64,000 nt of DNA from assembly GCA_963835215.1 (NCBI GenBank), contig CAWIES010000004.1:186001-250000 (forward strand), in the 5' to 3' direction. The DNA comes from Roseiarcus sp963835215. GTDB lineage: Bacteria; Pseudomonadota; Alphaproteobacteria; Rhizobiales; Beijerinckiaceae. The notes under the pieces were generated by a model. The model worked only from the letters and a program-made list of their open reading frames with translations, did not search any database and had not been told where the DNA came from. Both the position numbers and the translations under genes were made by a program. Positions 57,801 through 64,000 of the stretch are shown in pieces. Every line of letters begins with the position of its first letter. The first letter of the stretch is position 1.

Positions 57801-60440
57801 AACGGCAGGCCGGGTCGTGTTTTCGTGCTGCGCGCCGACCTGATCCCCGCCGAAACGCGGGCGCTTCTGACTTCCGTCGCGCGAGTCGTCCTCCCCGCGC
57901 AGCGCGGCAGGCTTGTTCGAGCAGCTCGAGCGCATCGTCGAGCCTCCCGAATCTGTCAGAGCCTCGCCGCAAGCGCGTCGTCGCGCGTTTGGCGCCGCCG
58001 GCGCAGTCCCGTCCGCCCGAGCTCGAATTCTTCAACGGGCTCGGCGGCTTCGCGCGAGACGGCGCGGAATATGTCACGATCCTCGGGCCGGGCCAATCGA
58101 CGCCGGCGCCGTGGATCAACGTCATCGCCAATCCGGCCTTCGGCTTCCAGACCGGAACCGAGGGCGGCGGCTACACCTGGTCGGTCAACAGCCGCGAGAA
58201 TCAGATCACGCCGTGGTCGAACGATCCCGTCAGCGATCGGGCCGGCGAAGCGTTCTATCTGCGCGACGACGATAGCGGCGACCTTGTGGGGCCCGACCGC
58301 GCTGCCCATCCGCGACCCGGCGGCGACTTATACCGCCCGGCACGGCCGCGGCTACAGCCGCTTCGAGCATGTCGCGCACGAGATCGCATCCGATCTTGTG
58401 CAATACGTGCCGATCGACGGTCCGATCAAGATTTCGCGCCTGACGCTGACCAATCGGTCGAACCGCGCGCGGCGGCTCAGCGTGACCGCCTATGTCGAAT
58501 GGGTTCTCGGCCCGTCGCGTTCGGCGTCGCTGCCGTTTGTTTCGACCGAGATCGACGCCGCCACAGGCGCGATGTTCGCCCGAAATCCCTGGAGCATCGG
58601 CTTCGGATCGCGCGTCGCTTTCGCCGACTTGCGCGGGGCTCAGACGCGATTGGACCGGCGATCGGCGCGAGTTCATCGGCCGCAACGGCGCACTCGCCGA
58701 CCCCGCCGCGCTCGCGGGCGCCGCGCCGCTGTCGAAGAAAGTCGGCGCCGGCCTCGACCCTTGCGCGGCCATGCGCACGCGGATCGAACTGCCGCCCGGC
58801 GGCACGCGTCGAGGTCGTCTTCCTGCTTGGCGAGGCGGCAAGCGCGGACGAGGCGCGCGCCCTGATTGCCCGCTATCGCGCCGCCGATCTCGACGCTGTC
58901 GAGGCGGAGATCGCGCGCAAATGGGACGACGTTCTCGGCGCGATCGTCGTCAAGACGCCGGATCGGTCGATGGACATCATGCTCAACGGCTGGCTGCTCT
59001 ATCAGACGCTAAGCTGCCGCGTTTGGGCGCGGGCCGGATTCTACCAGGCGAGCGGCGCCTATGGCTTTCGCGATCAATTGCAGGACGGCATGGCGCTCGC
59101 CGCCTCGCAGCCCGCTGCTGACACGCGAGCATCTTGCTGCGCGCGGCGGCGCGGCAGTTCCCCGAAGGCGACGTGCAGCATTGGTGGCTGCCGCATTCGG
59201 GCCAGGGCGTGCGCACCCGCATCTCCGACGATCGTCCGTGGCTGGCCTTCGCGGTCGCCCACTACGTCGAGGCCACCGGCGGACGTCGCCGTCCTCGACG
59301 AGACGATCCCGTTCCTGGAGGGCCAGTCGCTTGAGCCCGGCGACCCACGACAGCTTCTTCAATCCCGACGATCTCCGATCGGACGGCGACGCTGTTCGAA
59401 CATTGCGCGCTCGCCCTCGACGCCAGCCTCGCGCTCGGCGGCCACGGTCTTCCGCTGATGGGAACCGGCGATTGGAACGACGGCATGAACCGCGTCGGCG
59501 AAAACGGCGCCGGCGAAAGCGTTTGGCTCGGCTGGTTCCTGCATGCGGCGCTGACGGCTTTCGTTCCGCTCGCTCGAGCGCGCGGAGAGACAAAGCCGCG
59601 CCGCGAAATGGGCGGCCCATGCGACGGCGTTGCAGGCTTCGCTGGAGCGCGAGGCGTGGGACGGCGACTGGTATCGGCGCGCCTTTTTCGACGACGGCGA
59701 GCCGCTGGGCTCGGCGGCGAACGAGGAATGCCGCATCGATTCGATCGCGCAATCCTGGGCCGTGCTTTCGGATGCGGCGGCGCCCGAGCGGGCGACAGCA
59801 GGCAATGCACGCGGTCGAACGCGAACTGATCCGCCGCGAGGACGGCCTGGCGCTGCTGTTCGCGCCGCCATTCGACAAGACCGCGCTCGATCCCGGCTAC
59901 ATCAAGGGCTATCCGCCCGGCGTGCGCGAGAATGGCGGCCAGTACACTCATGCCGCCTTGTGGTCGGTGATGGCCTTCGCCGCGCTTGGCGAGGGCGACA
60001 AGGCGGCCGACCTGTTCTCGCTGCTCAACCCGATCAATCATGCGCGCACCCGCGCCGACGTGCTTCGCTACAAGGTCGAGCCCTATGTCGTCGCGGCCGA
60101 CATCTACGCGACGCCGCCCCATGCCGGGCGCGGCGGCTGGACCTGGTACACGGGCTCGGCGGGTTGGATGCAGCGCGCCGGCGTCGAGAGCATCCTCGGG
60201 CTGCGCATCCGCGGCGCCTTCTTGCATCTCGACCCTTGCATTCCCAAGGCGTGGCCGAAGTTCGAGATGACCGTTCGGCATAAGTCTGCGCGCTACGAAA
60301 TCGTCGTCGACAATCCCGCCGGGGTCTGCCGAGGCGTCCGCTTCGCTGAGATCGACGGGGTTGAAATCGCCGAGCGACCGTTGCGACTGCCCGTAGCTGA
60401 CGACGGCGCCGTCCACCGCGTTCGCGTGACTTTGGGCTAA
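51844..60440 (+). pseudogene. ndvB: Cyclic beta-1,2-glucan synthase (NdvB/ChvB), many frameshifts as read
   Basis: Makes periplasmic cyclic glucan from UDP-glucose. Total span (about 2,860 codons) equals the family length. The first 500 codons are intact: LWDNPEPIREELFSVERLEEHARSL, then membrane helices near 53070-53250. From 53.35 kb the family sequence changes frame about 20-25 times, including near 53350, 53710, 53890, 54400, 54700, 55060, 55650-55730 (three), 56030, 56300, 57710, 57950, 58300, 58660, 58810, 59120, 59600 and 59800. GT84 motifs remain: RYVVTLDADTRLPRDA and HHRWARGDWQLLPW. GH94 motifs remain: YQASGAYGFRDQLQDGMAL and GTGDWNDGMNRVGENGAGESVW. Conservation between breaks suggests indel errors. 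Confidence 0.88.
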
Positions 60441-60536
60441 GCCGCGCCGCCGCGCCTCGGCGGCGTCGCTCGGTGGCTTTGCGGGAATCGGCGTATACGC
60501 GCTAGGACATACCTCGGTCCCGCGCTGCAAAGTCCC

Positions 60537-61862
60537 ATGAACGCGACAAAACTCGACGCCGCCAACGAGCCGCTGCGCGTTCCGGGCGTGCGCGAATTTC
60601 TGCGCTCGCGCGAACGTTGGGTCGTCGCGCTCTTTGCTTTCGCGGTCTGCCTGGCTCTGGTCGATGTGCTGCTGCCCGAGGTCGCGGGCGGGGGCAAAAC
60701 CAAGGACTACGAGCTGTGGTTTCGCACCGGCCGGGCGGTGCTCGATGGCGGCGACATTTACGCCGGGCGCGACGACGGCCTGTTGAGTTTCCTCTATCCC
60801 CCGTTCGCCGCCGTTTTGCTCGCGCCGCTCGCGCTGCTTGGCAAACCTCTGATGTACGCGGTTCTCGCGCTCGTCAACGCCGCGGCATGGGTGGTCGTTA
60901 TCGCCGCGACGCGCGCGCTGTGCGATTTCGCGCCTCGCAGCCTTGCGAGCGAGGTTCTGCCGTCGCTGATCTGCGCGTCGCTGATCTTCCTGACCTTCGA
61001 TCTCGGTCAGCCCAATCTGCTGCTGCTCGCTTTCATCCTCGCCGGCTTCGTCGCGATCGAGGCCGGGAGAAGCGCGTTCGGCGGCGTTTTGCTTGGCTTT
61101 GCGGCCGCGATCAAAGTGTTTCCGATCGCCGTGCTTCTCTATCTTCTGGCGCGCCGACAATGGCGCGCCGCGATATCGATGGTTCTCGCGCTGGCGATTT
61201 TCAGCCTCGCGATTCCCGCGCTGGTGCTCGGTCCGAACCAGGCGACGTCCGATCTTACGCGCTGGGCCGGCGCGATGACCTCGGTCGACGAGAAGGTGTT
61301 TGGCCAGCGGCCGAATCACAATTGGAGCTACCGCAACCAGTCGCTGTTCGCTCTGACGCATCGGCTGACGCGCCCGGTCGACGCGGCGGAGAGCCGCACG
61401 CCGGAGGGCGCCTTCGCGATCAACTTTGTCGATCTCGGCTTTGCTGGCGCCAACCGCGTCTATCTCGCCCTTTGCGCGCTCATCGGCGCGGCGTTTCTCT
61501 TGCTGCTCGCGTGGGCCGATCCGCGAACACGCAAGGATCGCGTCTGCGAGCTTGGCGTTCTCCTGTGCCTCGACGTCGTAGCGAGCCCGGAAGCGCACGA
61601 CTATTATTTCGTCTGGCTGATCTTCCCGATCGCCGCGCTGATCGATTTTGCCCGCATCGCCGGCCCAGGCGCTCGCAGACGCACGATCGTCGTCGCGCTC
61701 GTCGGCGCGGTCCTCAGCATGGCCCTGGCGGTCCAGGGGGCGCCGATTATTTTTCGCGCCTATGGCTGCTTGGTGTGGGCGGTCGCCTTCCTGATTTTCG
61801 GACTTGTGTTCCAGATCTGGTCGCTCAAAGCGCGACCCGGCGCTGCGTGGCCGGCCGCTTAG
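60537..61862 (+). CDS. GT87/DUF2029-like membrane glycosyltransferase
   Basis: A 441-residue polytopic protein with about ten helices. The N-terminal DYELWFRTGRAVLDGGDIYAG with an acidic loop after the first helix, YPPFAAVLLAPLALLG, and AAAIKVFPIAVLLYLLARR are typical of the DUF2029/GT87 family of polyprenyl-phosphate-mannose-type glycosyltransferases. The acceptor is unknown; a role in cell-envelope glycans would fit the neighbouring glucan synthase. It starts with ATG 96 bp after ndvB. Confidence 0.85.
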   Translation: MNATKLDAANEPLRVPGVREFLRSRERWVVALFAFAVCLALVDVLLPEVAGGGKTKDYELWFRTGRAVLDGGDIYAGRDDGLLSFLYPPFAAVLLAPLALLGKPLMYAVLALVNAAAWVVVIAATRALCDFAPRSLASEVLPSLICASLIFLTFDLGQPNLLLLAFILAGFVAIEAGRSAFGGVLLGFAAAIKVFPIAVLLYLLARRQWRAAISMVLALAIFSLAIPALVLGPNQATSDLTRWAGAMTSVDEKVFGQRPNHNWSYRNQSLFALTHRLTRPVDAAESRTPEGAFAINFVDLGFAGANRVYLALCALIGAAFLLLLAWADPRTRKDRVCELGVLLCLDVVASPEAHDYYFVWLIFPIAALIDFARIAGPGARRRTIVVALVGAVLSMALAVQGAPIIFRAYGCLVWAVAFLIFGLVFQIWSLKARPGAAWPAA

Positions 61863-62301
61863 GGCCTCGCCGTCGCAATAAACGGCCATAAGACATTGAT
61901 AAAAAGCATTGTTTTAGAATTCATAGAGACCGCGACAAATTCTTCCAATTCGATTGTCGCCCCGTCAGCCAAAGCTTTGGCGCGCCTGCCGTTCCCGGCC
62001 TAAACGGCCGCCGCGTTTATCAAAAAACAAGATTCGACAGCTAGAACTTGGCAAAGCGACTGGACGTCCGCGGCCGAGGCGATCGGCCCGGCGTCCTTCG
62101 CCTGCGCGCCAGAGTCGGATCCGACGAAGCCGTCGTCTCCGATCGCATGATGCTCTTCTGGCGCGGCGGCGCGTGCGCGCCATGCCTCCGCAAATCGTTG
62201 TCGTTTTCGCTCGGGCGGCGGTGGGGCCGCTCTCGCAAGGCGAGCCAAGCCTCGCGAGCGCAGACTTCACCCAAGGCAGAGTTCACCCAAGGTTTGACTC
62301 C
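61863..62301. other. Intergenic region upstream of the octapeptide-repeat gene
   Basis: About 440 bases. The first 100 are AT-rich (TTGATAAAAAGCATTG, GAATTCATAGAG), the rest GC-rich. A short inverted repeat TAAACG/CGTTTA occurs near 62000-62019. No ORF here has convincing coding character. The promoter of the repeat gene must lie within it, but I could not fix -35/-10 boxes at correct spacing. Confidence 0.4.
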
Positions 62302-64000
62302 ATGAGTTCGATTATTTCGTATCTCACGGCCAACCAGATCACCTCGCTGTCGACGAGCACGCTCGCCCTGTTGAAGACGGCGGACATCGCCAATTTGAGC
62401 ACGACCCAGGTTGCCGCCCTGACGGCGACGCAGGTGGCGTCCTTGTCGTCGGCCGACCTTGCCGCCTTCAGCGGCCCGCAGATTGGCGCGCTGACCCTGA
62501 GCGCGCTGATTGGTCTTTCCGCCGCGCAGTTTTCGAGTCTCGCCACGGGCGAGATCGCCGGGCTCACCACCGCCCAGACGGCGGCTCTGACCACCGCTCA
62601 AGTTCAGGCCTTGGGGACGGACCAACTCGCGGCGCTGGCGACCGCAGAGATTGGCGCGCTGACCGCCGCTCAGACGTCGAACCTGACGACCGACGACGTC
62701 GCCGCGTTGACAACCGCACAGAGCGCGGCGCTGAGCGCGAAGGATGTCGCGGCGCTGACGACCGCTGAGGCTGCCGCGATCACCACCGACGACGTCGCCG
62801 CTCTGACGACCGCCGAGGTTGCGGCGCTGACCTCGAGCGACGTCGGCGCGCTCTCGACCGACCAGATCGCGGCGCTGACGACGGCTGAGGTCGGCGCGCT
62901 GATCTCGAGCCAGACGGCGGCGCTGACGACGGCCGACATCGGCGCGCTCTCGACCAACCAGATCGCCGCGCTGAGCGCTAACGCGACGCAGGGCCTGACA
63001 ACCACGCAGATCGCCGTCCTCGACCCGGCGCAAGTCGCCGCGCTGACGAGCACACAGCTCGGCGCCCTGACGTCGTCCCAGGCGGCGGCGCTGTCGACGG
63101 CCAATCTTTCGACGCTCTCGACGGGGCAGATCGCCGCGCTGAGCGCAAAGACGATTGCGGCGCTGACGACAGCCCAGATCGGCGCGCTCTCTACCGCCCA
63201 AGCCGCGGCGCTGACGAGCGCGCAGGTGGCGGCGCTGACGGCAAGTCAGGCGACGGCGCTGACGACCGCCGACATCGCCAGTCTCTCGAGCAGCCAAATC
63301 GACGTTCTGAGCCTCGCCGACATGATGGCGCTGGTCGCCAGTCAAGTGGACGCGATCACCACAGGCGACGCCGCCGCGCTGACGACGGCCGAGGTCGCCG
63401 CCCTGACGACCGCGCAGATCGGCGCGCTGACGACCGATCAGGTCGCGGCGCTGAAGACGGCGCAGATCGGAGCGCTGACGTCCTCGCAGGCGGCCGCGCT
63501 GACCAGCGTCGAATTGGGGGCCTTGTCGACCGGCCAGGTCGCGGCGCTGAGCCTGACCGCGACAGCGGCGCTGACGACCGCTCAGATCGGCGTTCTGACG
63601 ACGGATCAGGCGGGGGCGTTGACGACGGCGCAGGTCGCCGTGTTGTCGGCTTCACAGGCTGCGACATTGACCACCGCCGACATCGCCGCGTTGTCGACTG
63701 GCCAGGTCGCGGCGCTTAGCACCAAGGCGGCCGCGGCTCTGACGAGCGCCCAGATCGACGCGCTCACAACGGCTCAGACGGCGGCGCTGACGACGGCGCA
63801 GCTCAGCGCCCTGACCAGCACGCAGTTCGGCGCGCTGTCGACCGATCAGGTTGCCGCGCTGACCGCGGCGCAATTTGCGGCGGTGACTCCGAGCCAAGTC
63901 GCGACACTGACAACGGGAGAGGTTGCGGCGCTTTCGACCGGTCAGGTCGCCGCATTGAACACGAAGGCGACGGCCGCGCTGAGTATCGCGCAGGTCGGCG
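62302..64000 (+). CDS. Very long octapeptide-repeat protein, 3' end beyond window
   Basis: An uninterrupted frame from the ATG at 62302 to the window edge (566 codons, no stop). After MSSIISY, the whole sequence is a tandem repeat of 8 residues, consensus L-[ST]-T-[AD]-[QE]-[IVT]-[AG]-A, 69 complete units in perfect register. There is no Cys, almost no basic residue, and no signal peptide, so if exported it would likely need a type I system with a C-terminal signal (inference). No family is recognised. Start support: a methionine immediately before the repeat register and codon use like other genes. Possible roles are a surface filament, adhesin or structural scaffold. Confidence 0.8.
   Translation, partial: MSSIISYLTANQITSLSTSTLALLKTADIANLSTTQVAALTATQVASLSSADLAAFSGPQIGALTLSALIGLSAAQFSSLATGEIAGLTTAQTAALTTAQVQALGTDQLAALATAEIGALTAAQTSNLTTDDVAALTTAQSAALSAKDVAALTTAEAAAITTDDVAALTTAEVAALTSSDVGALSTDQIAALTTAEVGALISSQTAALTTADIGALSTNQIAALSANATQGLTTTQIAVLDPAQVAALTSTQLGALTSSQAAALSTANLSTLSTGQIAALSAKTIAALTTAQIGALSTAQAAALTSAQVAALTASQATALTTADIASLSSSQIDVLSLADMMALVASQVDAITTGDAAALTTAEVAALTTAQIGALTTDQVAALKTAQIGALTSSQAAALTSVELGALSTGQVAALSLTATAALTTAQIGVLTTDQAGALTTAQVAVLSASQAATLTTADIAALSTGQVAALSTKAAAALTSAQIDALTTAQTAALTTAQLSALTSTQFGALSTDQVAALTAAQFAAVTPSQVATLTTGEVAALSTGQVAALNTKATAALSIAQVG
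62323..64000 (+). repeat. 24-bp tandem coding repeat with 408-bp higher-order period
   Basis: Units start at 62323 and every 24 bases after that, with no slip. Units of the variant type L-x-x-K/T (LSAKDVAA at 62731, LSAKTIAA at 63139, LSLTATAA at 63547, LNTKATAA at 63955) recur every 17 units (408 bp). The units around them also align, for example LTSSQAAA at units 31 and 48. The DNA copies are diverged, so the array is old or diversified by selection. Confidence 0.85.

Noticed and set aside
59262..61889. 875-codon minus-strand ORF across ndvB and the GT87-like gene
   Set aside because: It spans two unrelated genes on the other strand and shows only low-complexity Arg/Asp/Glu/Gln composition.
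62041..63897. Long minus-strand ORFs (Arg/Gln-rich) opposite the repeat gene
   Set aside because: They are the antisense of the octapeptide repeats; their repetitive Arg-Gln-Arg composition is what the reverse frame of this repeat must give.
62323..64000. Regular 24-bp repeats that could be taken for a CRISPR array
   Set aside because: There are no spacers; the repeats are contiguous, diverged at DNA level and keep one open reading frame with a protein-level consensus.

Overview
The window is high-GC DNA from an alphaproteobacterium, most likely of the order Hyphomicrobiales (Rhizobiales) and perhaps near Beijerinckiaceae/Methylocystaceae. The family-level placement is inference. The best evidence is the gene order dusB-ntrB-ntrC-ntrY-ntrX-dat-hfq-hflX (6.7-16.9 kb), which is typical of that order. 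A cyclic beta-1,2-glucan synthase (NdvB/ChvB type), tandem cold-shock-domain proteins, a DUF192 protein and an Omp25/31-like porin agree with it. Most of the window is chromosomal core; I see no insertion sequence, prophage or CRISPR array.

Layout. 0-5.2 kb: 3' part of a GGDEF-EAL protein, then on the minus strand an acetyltransferase, a TerC-family membrane protein, a short HflK-like stub, rlmN and guaC. 5.2-6.5 kb: an AT-rich intergenic region, a small His-rich secreted protein and tRNA-Gln(CTG). 6.7-16.9 kb: nitrogen-regulation operon (two sensor/regulator pairs), D-amino-acid aminotransferase, hfq and hflX. 17-29.9 kb: housekeeping genes (mazG, cold-shock proteins, parE, RNase D, an alpha/beta hydrolase, cysteine desulfurase, rpoZ, DUF192, ppx, rlmE). 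30-37.7 kb: DHA2-type MFS exporter, outer-membrane beta-barrel, guaB, a Tat-exported isoaspartyl methyltransferase, an rsmB-like gene, lipA and tRNA-Lys(TTT). 37.8-41.4 kb: a secreted SnoaL-like protein, gene remnants, a DUF2161 protein, a DacB-type carboxypeptidase and a small hypothetical gene.

41.6-51.6 kb looks like a stress and signalling island. It has a 1473-residue one-piece phosphorelay protein (CheB-CheR-PAS-histidine kinase-REC-REC-LuxR HTH), a DUF883-like membrane-anchor protein with an overlapping 31-residue membrane peptide, a lone receiver protein, a membrane hypothetical, glutamate decarboxylase with a Glu/GABA-type antiporter, and a small Cys-containing secreted protein behind a GGAAC-N17-CGTT (EcfG-type) promoter. 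A short dispersed motif precedes several of these genes. Then come a cyclic beta-glucan synthase (51.8-60.4 kb) and a GT87-like membrane glycosyltransferase. The window ends inside a protein made of uninterrupted octapeptide repeats with a 17-unit higher-order period.

Sequence quality matters here. Many genes that should be intact (guaB, lipA, rsmB, pcm, mazG, the glucan synthase and others) are broken by single-base shifts, while the residues between the shifts remain well conserved. Nearly all shifts I resolved are +1 insertions, which points to base-call or assembly errors more than to gene decay. These genes are typed as pseudogene because they are broken as read; each entry says so.
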